NCBI RefSeq assembly: GCF_030418295.1
Contig: NZ_JAUHQA010000001.1
Coordinates: forward strand, 2,046,001-2,110,000
Origin: Demequina muriae
GTDB taxonomy: Bacteria; Actinomycetota; Actinomycetes; Actinomycetales; Demequinaceae
Direction: 5' to 3'
DNA length: 64,000 nucleotides
The translations under genes were made by a program, and so were the position numbers. How positions within the stretch are numbered: position 1 is the first letter of the stretch; every line of letters begins with the position of its first letter. Under the pieces are notes generated by a model. That model was not told where the DNA came from, ran no database searches, and saw only the letters and a program-made list of their open reading frames with translations. Below are positions 1-7,009 of the stretch, piece by piece.

Positions 1-409
1 CGGGTTCGCCGTCGTAGTGTGCCCGGGCAAGCGTGCCGCGGGGGTCGTCCACCGCTGCATCGAGCACCCGGCGTCCGGCGGCGGCTGTCTGCTCGGGCAG
101 GTCGACCAACGTGAGCAGCACCGCATCGGTGCTGGACGTGGCTGCCGCCGCGAGCCCCACGCGCAGTGACGCCGCCTGGCCGTCCTGCCAATCGGTGGCG
201 ACCACAGGGAGGGCTCCGCGCGGGACCAAGGCGAGTGCCGCATCGGCCTCCGCTCCCAGCACGATGATCACCTCGCGGCACCCGGCGTCGTGAAGCGCGG
301 CGCACGCGATCTCGAGCCACGGCGTGCCGTCCTCGGTCCGGCGCAGCGCCTTGGGCCCGCCCGCGCGGCTTCCCGCTCCCGCGGCGAGTACGACTCCCGT
401 GACATCCAT
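1..409 (-). CDS. MocA/MobA-like nucleotidyltransferase (partial, C-terminus off window)
   Basis: Reading the minus strand from the ATG at 409 gives a protein that opens with a hydrophobic strand and the signature LAAGAGSRAGGPKAL, the nucleotide-binding loop of MobA/MocA-type NTP transferases. The frame stays open for 136 codons to the window edge, where LVDLPEQ resembles the metal-binding LxDxP region of the family. MocA adds CMP (MobA adds GMP) to molybdopterin. Next to uraD and in a region carrying xdhC and xanthine dehydrogenase, a role in making the cytosine-dinucleotide cofactor is the likeliest inference. A -10-like TAGGGT ends 6 bases before the ATG, so the mRNA is probably leaderless. 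The divergent uraD starts 22 bases away. Other sugar or nucleotide transferases of the fold cannot be excluded without the missing C-terminus. Confidence 0.8.
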   Translation of the reverse strand, partial: MDVTGVVLAAGAGSRAGGPKALRRTEDGTPWLEIACAALHDAGCREVIIVLGAEADAALALVPRGALPVVATDWQDGQAASLRVGLAAAATSSTDAVLLTLVDLPEQTAAAGRRVLDAAVDDPRGTLARAHYDGEP

Positions 410-431
410 GCCCCCACCCTACGATGGGGGC
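410..431. promoter_or_regulatory. Divergent overlapping -10 elements for mocA-like gene and uraD
   Basis: The 22-base gap between two divergent start codons holds TACGAT on the plus strand (420-425, six bases before the uraD ATG) and TAGGGT on the minus strand (421-416, six bases before the mocA-like ATG). The hexamers overlap by two bases, and there is no room for ribosome binding sites. Both transcripts are therefore probably leaderless and their promoters probably compete. This is inferred from sequence only. Confidence 0.55.
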
Positions 432-899
432 ATGCGGCTGGAACGGGATCGACTGTTGGAGTGCCTGCGCGTGGAGCGCTGGGCCGATGCGCTCGCCGGC
501 AAGAATTTTCAGACGGCCGATGCGCTGGTGGCGGCAGGCATCGACGCGGCCACTCCGCTCTCCGAGGCCGAGGTGGACGAGGCGCTCGCGGCGCACCCGC
601 GCATCGGCGACAGGGCCGAGGGCGAGGGAGCAGAGGCCGCGTTCTCGCGTGCCGAGCAGTCCGCGAGCCAGGACCCCGACGAGCAGCTCGAGGCGCGCCT
701 GCGCGAGGGCAACGCCGCGTATGAGGCGCGGTTCGGCCGGGTGTTCCTCATCCGGGCCGCCGGTCGGGATCGCCGGGAGATCCTCGAAGAGCTGGATCGC
801 CGGCTGATGAACGACCCCGGCGTCGAGACCGACGAGGTCGCCGAGCAGCTGCGGCAGATCGCCGCGCTGCGCTTGAAGCAGGTAGGGGAGGACGCATGA
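432..899 (+). CDS. uraD: 2-oxo-4-hydroxy-4-carboxy-5-ureidoimidazoline decarboxylase
   Basis: This 155-residue protein matches the OHCU decarboxylase family, which converts OHCU to (S)-allantoin in urate breakdown. The catalytic motif HPRIGD is at residues 55-60, and a helical N-terminus with WADAL/ALAGK-like text precedes it. Length fits the bacterial family. The ATG at 432 is chosen because TACGAT sits six bases upstream, in the leaderless arrangement seen at many genes here; in-frame upstream methionines would run into the divergent gene. It overlaps uraH by four bases (ATGA at 896-899), so the two are translationally coupled. A cytoplasmic role is expected, since no signal peptide is visible. 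Confidence 0.92.
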   Translation: MRLERDRLLECLRVERWADALAGKNFQTADALVAAGIDAATPLSEAEVDEALAAHPRIGDRAEGEGAEAAFSRAEQSASQDPDEQLEARLREGNAAYEARFGRVFLIRAAGRDRREILEELDRRLMNDPGVETDEVAEQLRQIAALRLKQVGEDA

Positions 900-1228
900 G
901 TCACGTCACCACACACGTGCTGGACGCGGTCCGCGGCACACCCGCAGCGGGAGTCTCCGTGACCCTGTCCGAGCGTAGAGGAGAGGGCTGGGAGCCGCTT
1001 GCCTCCGCGGTCACCGACGACGACGGGCGGGTGAGCGCGTTCGGGCCCGAACGCCTCGACGACGGCGTCTATCAGGTGCGCTTCGACACCGGGATGTACT
1101 TCTCGCACCTCAACGTCGAGACCTTCTACCCCGAGGTGGTCATCACGTTCGAGGTGGACGGCGGCGACCGCTATCACGTGCCTCTGCTGCTCAGCCCTTT
1201 CGCCTACTCGACGTACCGCGGCTCCTGA
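896..1228 (+). CDS. uraH: 5-hydroxyisourate hydrolase (transthyretin-like)
   Basis: The 110-residue protein starts with SHVTTHVLDAVRGTPA, the diagnostic N-terminal pattern of the family with the active-site His at residue 7, and ends with the diagnostic YRGS. It opens the ring of 5-hydroxyisourate, the uricase product, to give OHCU for UraD. It is coupled to uraD through an ATGA overlap. The uricase itself lies at 19230-20141, so the urate pathway is split across the window. Confidence 0.95.
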   Translation: MSHVTTHVLDAVRGTPAAGVSVTLSERRGEGWEPLASAVTDDDGRVSAFGPERLDDGVYQVRFDTGMYFSHLNVETFYPEVVITFEVDGGDRYHVPLLLSPFAYSTYRGS

Positions 1229-1268
1229 CACTCCCCGGCAGTCATCGCGGGGCGTGCCGCTGCACTAC

Positions 1269-1297
1269 TTGACAATCGATAGAAATCTATCGATTAT
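1269..1297 (+). promoter_or_regulatory. Promoter with embedded 22-bp operator for DUF2975-HTH operon
   Basis: A consensus -35 TTGACA (1269-1274) and a -10 GATTAT (1292-1297) are separated by 17 bases. The spacer is almost filled by a perfect inverted repeat with 10-base arms AATCGATAGA (1274-1283) and its complement (1286-1295) around two bases. The ATG at 1304 is six bases after the -10, implying a leaderless message. A repressor bound here would block RNA polymerase; the HTH protein encoded second in the operon is the obvious candidate. Confidence 0.75.
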
Positions 1298-1303
1298 CAA
1301 TAC

Positions 1304-1780
1304 ATGAACGCTCTTGTGCGCGGCACCCTCCGCCTGCTCCTCGTCCTGCTGTTCCTCGGAGCTGTCGGGGGCCAGGCGCTCGTGCCGCTCGCGGCTTCCG
1401 ACATGGGCGCGGAATACCCCGAGGTCGACCACCTCGTCCTGCCCTACACGATCGCCGGCATCGCGGCCATCGCCTGCTTCCAGGTCGTGATCGTGGTGGT
1501 GTGGAGGCTGCTCACGATGGTCGCGACGGGCGAGGTGTTCACCGCCAACGCGCTCCGTTGGGTCGAGGTCATCGCGTGGAGCGGAGCGATCGCCGCGCTG
1601 ATCTGCGTGGGCGTCGCCTCGCACATGATGGTCGCGGAGAACATCGGGGGGCCGCCGGCTCTCTTCCTGTGGATCGGCTCGTGGGTGGGAGGCACGGCCT
1701 TCGTGCTGCTGATGGTTGTCATGCGCGGGCTCCTCGCGGTGGCGATCGCGGACCGCAGCGAGCTGGCCGAGGTGATCTGA
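1304..1780 (+). CDS. DUF2975-type membrane protein
   Basis: This is a 158-residue protein with about four hydrophobic segments (roughly residues 7-27, 45-68, 87-110 and 118-150) and few charged residues between them. Size, topology and a downstream overlapping gene for a short HTH protein match the DUF2975/YozG-like two-gene modules of actinobacteria and firmicutes. The biochemical role of DUF2975 is not established. The start is set by the -10 hexamer six bases upstream. The ATGA overlap at 1777-1782 couples it to the regulator, suggesting a membrane protein and transcription factor acting as a pair. Confidence 0.7.
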   Translation: MNALVRGTLRLLLVLLFLGAVGGQALVPLAASDMGAEYPEVDHLVLPYTIAGIAAIACFQVVIVVVWRLLTMVATGEVFTANALRWVEVIAWSGAIAALICVGVASHMMVAENIGGPPALFLWIGSWVGGTAFVLLMVVMRGLLAVAIADRSELAEVI

Positions 1781-1998
1781 TGCCGATCGTCGTCGACATC
1801 GACGTCATGCTGGCGAGGCGCAAGATGTCCGTGGGGGATTTCGCCACCGCAGTCGGGATCACGCCAGCGAACGTCGCGGTGCTCAAGAATGGCCGGGCGA
1901 AGGCGATCCGATTCACGACCCTCGAGCGCATCTGCGAGGTGCTGGAGTGTCAGCCGGGCGACCTGCTGCGCTGGGAGGAGGCCGATGCGCGCGACTGA
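1780..1998 (+). CDS. Cro/CI-type HTH regulator, YozG-like
   Basis: The 72-residue protein is almost entirely one helix-turn-helix domain: VDIDVMLARRKMS, then FATAVGITPANVAVLKNG as the recognition region, then TLERICEVLECQPGDLL. This is the pattern of small Cro/CI-family regulators paired with DUF2975 proteins. The start overlaps the upstream stop by one base (TGATG). It probably binds the 22-bp palindrome at 1274-1295 and represses its own operon; that is inference from position. No ligand domain is present. Confidence 0.85.
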   Translation: MPIVVDIDVMLARRKMSVGDFATAVGITPANVAVLKNGRAKAIRFTTLERICEVLECQPGDLLRWEEADARD

Positions 1999-2049
1999 GC
2001 CCGCGCACCGGCCGGGAATCATGGACCGCCGTGCGGGGTTGGCCCCCAC

Positions 2050-2886
2050 ATGATTCCTTCAACGACACTCAATGACGGAACGACCATCCCCCAGCTGGGG
2101 TTCGGGACCTTTTTGGTGCCGCCCGAGGAGACCGCGGCCACCGTGGGCACGGCGCTCGAGGTGGGCTACCGGCACATCGACACGGCGCAGCTCTATGGGA
2201 ACGAAGCCGAGGTGGGCCAGGCGATTGCCGAGTCCGGTCTCGCGCGCGACGAGGTCTACCTCACGAGCAAGGTCGGCAACGGCGAGCACAAGCCCGATGA
2301 CGTCTACCGCTCCTTCGACGAGACGCTCGAGAAGCTGCGCGTCGACAAGCTCGACCTGTTCCTCATCCATTGGCCGCTGCCCACGCGTTACGACGGCGAC
2401 TTCGTGTCGACGTGGAAGGCGATGGTGGACCTGGTCCAGCAGGGGCGCCTCGCCTCGGCCGGCGTGTCCAACTTCCAGCCCGCCCACCTCGAGCGGATCA
2501 TCGGCGAGACAGGCGTCGCACCCGCGGTGAACCAGATCGAGGCGCACCCGTACTTCCGCAACGACGACGCCCGCAAGGCCTCACACGAGCACGCGATCGC
2601 CGTCGAGGCGTGGGGCCCGCTCGGCCAGGGCGCAGTGCTGAAGGACGAGACGGTGGGCGGCATCGCGGCGGCCATCGACCGCGCGCCGTCGCAGGTGATC
2701 CTGCGCTGGCATATCCAGCGCGGCGACATCATCTTCCCCAAGTCGATGCGCCGCGAGCGCATGGTGGAGAACTTCCAGATCTTCGACTTCGCGCTGACGG
2801 ACGAGCAGATGGCGCAGATCGATGCGCTCGACCGCGGCCCCGAGGGTCGCGTGGGCCCGGACCCGGACACGTTCGACAGGATCTAG
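2050..2886 (+). CDS. Aldo/keto reductase (AKR)
   Basis: The 278-residue protein has the full AKR signature set: GFGTF near residue 18, DTAQLYGNE (Asp44, Tyr49), TSKV (Lys74), LIHWP (His107), and IIFPKS near the C-terminus for NADPH phosphate binding. Asp44-Tyr49-Lys74-His107 form the catalytic tetrad, so the enzyme should be active as an NADPH-dependent carbonyl reductase. It resembles the 2,5-diketo-D-gluconate reductase/YtbE group, but substrate cannot be read from sequence. It stands alone on the plus strand, 51 bases after the HTH gene and followed by a strong hairpin. No clear ribosome binding site precedes the ATG. Confidence 0.92.
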   Translation: MIPSTTLNDGTTIPQLGFGTFLVPPEETAATVGTALEVGYRHIDTAQLYGNEAEVGQAIAESGLARDEVYLTSKVGNGEHKPDDVYRSFDETLEKLRVDKLDLFLIHWPLPTRYDGDFVSTWKAMVDLVQQGRLASAGVSNFQPAHLERIIGETGVAPAVNQIEAHPYFRNDDARKASHEHAIAVEAWGPLGQGAVLKDETVGGIAAAIDRAPSQVILRWHIQRGDIIFPKSMRRERMVENFQIFDFALTDEQMAQIDALDRGPEGRVGPDPDTFDRI

Positions 2887-2925
2887 CATCCGACGGGCCA
2901 GTGCGCTCGTGACGTGACGCGCCCA

Positions 2926-2953
2926 GGGGACCCGGCTGGCTGGCCGGGTCCCC
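2926..2953 (+). terminator. Stem-loop terminator after the AKR gene
   Basis: GGGGACCCGGC (2926-2936) pairs perfectly with GCCGGGTCCCC (2943-2953) around a six-base loop. There is only TT after the stem, typical of actinobacterial terminators without a T run. It sits 40 bases after the AKR stop and before the GGDEF promoter. Confidence 0.75.
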
Positions 2954-2982
2954 TTCGTGTGTGCGCACCCCGCGTGGTGTGG

Positions 2983-3029
2983 GTCACCGCGCTCTCCCCA
3001 CAGGATGTGCGCAAGCGTAGGTTGAGAGC
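2983..3029 (+). promoter_or_regulatory. Promoter of first GGDEF gene
   Basis: TAGGTT (3018-3023), within AGCGTAGGTT, lies six bases before the GTG start, and GTCACC (2983-2988) starts 35 bases upstream of the hexamer. The same two elements at exactly the same spacing precede the other two GGDEF genes. No housekeeping -35 is seen at the normal distance, so the GTCAC element may recruit an activator. Confidence 0.6.
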
Positions 3030-4298
3030 GTGCTCGATGACCAGACCATGCGCATCGTTCTCGGCGGCGTGACGCTGACGGTCCTCATCCTGTTCTATGT
3101 GGGCGTCTACCGGCCCACGCGATCCAGTTTCTCCGGATGGTGGACGCTTGCGCTGCTGTGCGCGGCCATCGCGCGTGCGCTCCTGCTGCTCAACGGCAGC
3201 GGCCTGCAGGTGGTCACGAACCCGGCATCGATCCTGCTCGCGGTGATCGGTGTCACCTGCGTGTGGTTCGCGACGCGGTCGCTGCGCCGTGAACGACTGC
3301 CGCGGTGGCTGCTCGGCGTGGCCCCCGTCGCCATCCTGGTGCCGAAGCTCGTCGAGGGTGCTGCTGGTGGGGTCCTGGCGGGGAATGGTCCGCTGTTCCT
3401 TTACATGTCCGTGATGTTCGGGGCGGGGACCGTGGAGACGTGGCTGGCGTGGAGAGCGCGGCGCGCTCTAGCCGAGCCCGCTCGCAATGGGGAGGCAGTG
3501 GTCGCTCTTCTGGTGACCGCCATTGCAGGAACCGTGTTCGCCACGTTCTACGTGCTCCGCGCGATCACCCACGTGGTGGAACGTCCGAGCAGCGGTGGCT
3601 TCGAGCTGACGGGGTTCACCGGCACGGACAGCATCGTCCTGCTGGTCTGTCTCGTGGGGGTCACGTTCAGCGTGTCGGCCGTGAGCTGGGACCAGCAGAC
3701 GCAGGAACTTCGTCGCCGCGCGATGCATGACGATCTCACCGGCCTCCTGGACCGTATGGAGTTCCGTCTGCAGGCCGAGCGTGCATTCGAGGACGCGCGG
3801 TCGAGCGGCCGGGGGGCAATGGTGGTGGTGGCCGATCTCGACCAGTTCAAGGCGGTCAACGACGTTCACGGCCATGCGGCGGGGGATGGCGCACTCGTAG
3901 CGTTCGCCACCGCACTGAAGGACTCCGTCCGCGCCGGAGAAGTGGCAGGACGGCAGGGTGGCGACGAGTTCGGCATGGTGCTCCTCGACGAGGACGACGC
4001 CGGTGCGTTGGCGCGTCTGAGGGCCATCGGCGACGCGTATGCCGCACATGCGAACAGCGTCGACTTCCCGCTCCCCACGGTGAGCTTTGGGTTTGCCTCA
4101 ATCGACGACGGCGATTCGCTCTGGGAGGTGTACGAGCGGGCGGACCTGGCGATGTACGTGGCCAAGGCAGACGGCCGCGACCGAGCGGTGAGGTACTCCG
4201 CCGACGTCGCCCTGCGGGAGAGGCGCGAGCCGAGTGCGCCGGTGACTTCGGACAGCGCGACTCCGGACAGCGCGCCTCCGGCAGCGGCGGTGCCGTGA
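3030..4298 (+). CDS. Membrane-bound GGDEF diguanylate cyclase, paralog 1
   Basis: The 422-residue protein has about seven hydrophobic segments in residues 8-216, then a cytoplasmic GGDEF domain. The metal/nucleotide region reads VVADLDQFKAVNDVHGHAAGD and the active-site loop is canonical GGDEF at residues 310-314. It should make c-di-GMP from two GTP. The inhibitory-site position reads RAGE rather than RxxD, so product inhibition may be altered. The C-terminus carries a low-complexity tail rich in Ser, Pro and Ala. The GTG start is fixed by the -10 hexamer six bases before it and by alignment with its two neighbours. No recognised periplasmic sensor domain is present; the membrane part is probably the sensor. 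Confidence 0.92.
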   Translation: MLDDQTMRIVLGGVTLTVLILFYVGVYRPTRSSFSGWWTLALLCAAIARALLLLNGSGLQVVTNPASILLAVIGVTCVWFATRSLRRERLPRWLLGVAPVAILVPKLVEGAAGGVLAGNGPLFLYMSVMFGAGTVETWLAWRARRALAEPARNGEAVVALLVTAIAGTVFATFYVLRAITHVVERPSSGGFELTGFTGTDSIVLLVCLVGVTFSVSAVSWDQQTQELRRRAMHDDLTGLLDRMEFRLQAERAFEDARSSGRGAMVVVADLDQFKAVNDVHGHAAGDGALVAFATALKDSVRAGEVAGRQGGDEFGMVLLDEDDAGALARLRAIGDAYAAHANSVDFPLPTVSFGFASIDDGDSLWEVYERADLAMYVAKADGRDRAVRYSADVALRERREPSAPVTSDSATPDSAPPAAAVP

Positions 4299-4355
4299 TG
4301 GCGGCCGATGCGTGCGTCGTCCGACATGCGTAGGTGACCCTGGTGCGTGGCGTGA

Positions 4356-4402
4356 GTCACCGGGTGCTCGTGTCGCGCCGCGCGTCAGCGTAGGTTAGGC
4401 GC
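4356..4402 (+). promoter_or_regulatory. Promoter of second GGDEF gene
   Basis: TAGGTT (4391-4396), within CAGCGTAGGTT, is six bases before the GTG at 4403, and GTCACC begins at 4356, 35 bases upstream. The GTCAC here is half of the palindrome GTGAGTCAC (4352-4360). This repeats the architecture of the neighbouring GGDEF promoters. Confidence 0.6.
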
Positions 4403-5650
4403 GTGCTCGACGATCAGACCATGCGCTTCGCGCTCGGTGCCGTGTCATTGACGGTGCTCGTGCTGTTCTACCTGGGCGTCTACCGGCCCACGCGGTCCGG
4501 CTTCTCCGCCTGGTGGAGCGTCTCGCTGCTGCTCGCCGGGTTGGCGATCCTGCTCCTCCTGTTCAACGACAGTCCCGTGCGGGCGGTGACCTATCCGATG
4601 TCGACCGCGCTCGCCGCGGCGGGGTCGACCTGCGTGTGGTTCGCGATGCGCTCGTTGCGGAGCCGGCGACTGCCGCGGTGGCTGCTCGCCGTCGGGCCGC
4701 TGGCGATCCTGGTCCCGGCGTCGATGGCGACACCTGATGAGAGCGGCATGGCGACCACGGGGCCTGTGTCCTTGTACATGGCGACGATGTTTATTGCGGG
4801 AGCGGCCGAGGCGTGGAAGGCGTGGCAGACGCGGCGCGTGAGCGCTGACGGCGAGCCGAACGCTGAGGCCCTGGTCGCGCTCCTCGTGATCGCCATCGCG
4901 GCCACCGCACTCGGCTCGTTCTACTCGCTCCGGTTCGTCATGCTGATGGTGGCGGGCCCGGACAGTGGGGCCTTCGAGCGCACGGCCGGCTCGGCCCCCG
5001 AGGACGTCACGCTGCTGGTCTGCATGGTGGCGGTGACGTTCAGCGTCTCGGCCGTGGGCTGGGATCAGCAGACCCGAACGCTGCGACGCCTGGCGATGAA
5101 GGACGACCTGACGGGGCTGTGGGGGAGGTCGGAGTTCCGTGCACAGGCCAAGCGCGCCATGGCCGGAGCGCAGGCCAGGGGAGAGGGCGCCCTCCTGGTG
5201 GTCGCGGACCTCGATCACTTCAAGGACATCAACGACACGCACGGCCACGCCGCGGGGGACAGCGCGCTGATGGTCTTCGCCGCGGTGGTGACGAGCCACC
5301 TCCGGCCAGAGGAGTGCGCGGGACGCCTGGGCGGCGAGGAGTTCGGCTTGGTCCTTCTCGACGTCGATGACGCCGATGCGCTGGTGCGTCTCCGCGCTCT
5401 CAGCGACGATTTCGCGTCACGGTCGACTCGGTTCGACTTCCCGCTTCCCACAGTCAGCTACGGCGTGGCCGGGCCCCGCGACGGCGACTCCGTGGACCAG
5501 GTCTTCGAGCAGGCCGACCAGGCGATGTACGTGGCCAAGGCGCAGGGCCGCGACCGGGCGGTGCGGTACACCGAGGAGATCGGCCGGCGGCCCAGCAACC
5601 TGCTGCGCCGGAGGCAGAGCGACCGCGAGGACGTGGCCGAGCCCCTCTAG
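4403..5650 (+). CDS. Membrane-bound GGDEF diguanylate cyclase, paralog 2
   Basis: The 415-residue protein is colinear with the upstream paralog: it opens MLDDQTMRFALGAVSLTVLV, has about seven membrane segments to residue 216, then a GGDEF domain with the active variant GGEEF at residues 310-314 and DLDHFKDINDTHGHAAGD upstream. The inhibitory position reads RPEE. It ends with a basic stretch (NLLRRRQSDR) shared with paralog 3 but not paralog 1, so paralogs 2 and 3 are the closer pair. It has its own promoter, so the gene may be expressed separately. It is predicted to make c-di-GMP at the membrane; the signal sensed is unknown. Confidence 0.92.
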   Translation: MLDDQTMRFALGAVSLTVLVLFYLGVYRPTRSGFSAWWSVSLLLAGLAILLLLFNDSPVRAVTYPMSTALAAAGSTCVWFAMRSLRSRRLPRWLLAVGPLAILVPASMATPDESGMATTGPVSLYMATMFIAGAAEAWKAWQTRRVSADGEPNAEALVALLVIAIAATALGSFYSLRFVMLMVAGPDSGAFERTAGSAPEDVTLLVCMVAVTFSVSAVGWDQQTRTLRRLAMKDDLTGLWGRSEFRAQAKRAMAGAQARGEGALLVVADLDHFKDINDTHGHAAGDSALMVFAAVVTSHLRPEECAGRLGGEEFGLVLLDVDDADALVRLRALSDDFASRSTRFDFPLPTVSYGVAGPRDGDSVDQVFEQADQAMYVAKAQGRDRAVRYTEEIGRRPSNLLRRRQSDREDVAEPL

Positions 5651-5691
5651 TCCGATGCCGTGCGCTCGCGTGCGGCGCCCGGGTGAGGTAC

Positions 5692-5738
5692 GTCACGCGC
5701 TCTGCGTGGCGTGCCCTACGTCAGCGTAGGTTGGCCCC
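5692..5738 (+). promoter_or_regulatory. Promoter of third GGDEF gene
   Basis: TAGGTT (5727-5732), within TCAGCGTAGGTT, is six bases before the ATG at 5739. GTCACG begins at 5692, again 35 bases upstream, and GTGA at 5683-5686 mirrors the TCAC. The conserved layout across three copies argues that both elements are functional. Confidence 0.6.
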
Positions 5739-6986
5739 ATGTTGGACGACGAGACCATGCGCATCGCCCTGGGTGCGGTGTCGCTGGTGGTTCTCCTGTT
5801 GTTCTACCTGGGCGTGTATCGGCCCACCCGGTCCAGTTTCTCCGGCTGGTGGACGCTGTCGCTGTTGAGCGCGGGCACCTCGAGCACGTTGCTGCTGTTC
5901 AACCGCGGCGAACTGGAGCTCGTCGTCAATTCCGGATCGATGGCGTTGGCTGCGGTCGGCGCCACGTGTGTGTGGTTCGCGACGCGGGCTCTGCGGCGTG
6001 AGCGGCTGCCGCGATGGATATTGGGCGTCGCGCCCGTCGCGATTCTGGTGTCAGCGGTCGGGTATGAGCCTGTCGGAGACACGTGGGTCGATCATGGCGC
6101 GCTCAGCCTCTACATGGCGGTGATGTTCGTCGCGACCGCTGTGGAGATGTGGATGGCGTGGAAGGCGCGGCGCGCCATGGCTCAGCACGCACTGAATCGT
6201 GAGGCACTCGTGGCGCTCCTGGTGATCGCCATCGCGGGGAGCGCCCTCGCAGCGTTCTACGTTCTGCGCACGGTGATGAACGTCGTCTTCGGACCGGCGA
6301 GCGATGCGTTTCAGATGGTCGTGGGTTCCAGTGCGGAAGACGCGCTCTTGCTGGTCTTCTTGGTGGCCGTCACGTTCAGTGTCTCGGCGATCGGGTGGGA
6401 TGAGCAGGCACACGACCTGCGGAGCCGGGCCATGCACGACGACCTCACCGGACTGCTGGGCCGGACGGAGTTCCGTGCTCAGGCCAAGGGCGCGCTGTCC
6501 GGAACGGAGTCCAGCGGGGAACGCGCGCTGCTGGTGGTGGCGGACCTGGACCACTTCAAGGACATCAACGACACCCATGGTCACGCCGCGGGGGATCGCG
6601 CGCTCATGGCCTTCGCTGCGGTGCTGACGGACCACCTCCGGCCAGGGGAGCGCGCGGGAAGGCTCGGCGGCGAGGAGTTCGGCTTGGTCCTCCTCGACGT
6701 GGATGACGCCGAGGCGCTGGTGCGGCTGCGCGCCATCAGCGACGACTTCGCGGCGCGAACGAGCACGTTCGACTTCCCGCTTCCCACGGTCAGCTACGGC
6801 TTCGCCGGGCCCCACGACGGTGTTCCGGGCGATCAGGTCTTCGAAGAGGCGGACCTGGCGATGTACGAGGCCAAGGCGCAGGGCCGCGACCGGGCCGTGC
6901 GGTACACCGAGCAGATCGGCCGGCGGCCCAGCAACCTGTTCCGCCGCAGACACGGCGACCAGGAGGACGCAGTCGAGCCCCTCTAG
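5739..6986 (+). CDS. Membrane-bound GGDEF diguanylate cyclase, paralog 3
   Basis: This 415-residue third copy is colinear with the others: N-terminus MLDDETMRIALGAVSLVVLL, about seven membrane segments, then a cyclase domain with GGEEF at residues 310-314. The inhibitory position reads RPGE. The C-terminal tail (NLFRRRHGD) matches paralog 2. The membrane halves diverge more than the catalytic halves by eye, as expected if each copy senses something different. It is convergent with the thiamine transporter operon, 23 bases from its ATPase gene. Diguanylate cyclase activity is predicted from intact catalytic motifs. Confidence 0.92.
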   Translation: MLDDETMRIALGAVSLVVLLLFYLGVYRPTRSSFSGWWTLSLLSAGTSSTLLLFNRGELELVVNSGSMALAAVGATCVWFATRALRRERLPRWILGVAPVAILVSAVGYEPVGDTWVDHGALSLYMAVMFVATAVEMWMAWKARRAMAQHALNREALVALLVIAIAGSALAAFYVLRTVMNVVFGPASDAFQMVVGSSAEDALLLVFLVAVTFSVSAIGWDEQAHDLRSRAMHDDLTGLLGRTEFRAQAKGALSGTESSGERALLVVADLDHFKDINDTHGHAAGDRALMAFAAVLTDHLRPGERAGRLGGEEFGLVLLDVDDAEALVRLRAISDDFAARTSTFDFPLPTVSYGFAGPHDGVPGDQVFEEADLAMYEAKAQGRDRAVRYTEQIGRRPSNLFRRRHGDQEDAVEPL

Positions 6987-7009
6987 ATCGACGCCGCACG
7001 CTCGCGTGC

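Noticed and set aside
2926-2953. The GGGGACCCGGC hairpin as an operator for the first GGDEF gene
   Set aside because: It is a perfect stem with a six-base loop just after a gene end, and no related hairpin precedes the other two GGDEF genes.
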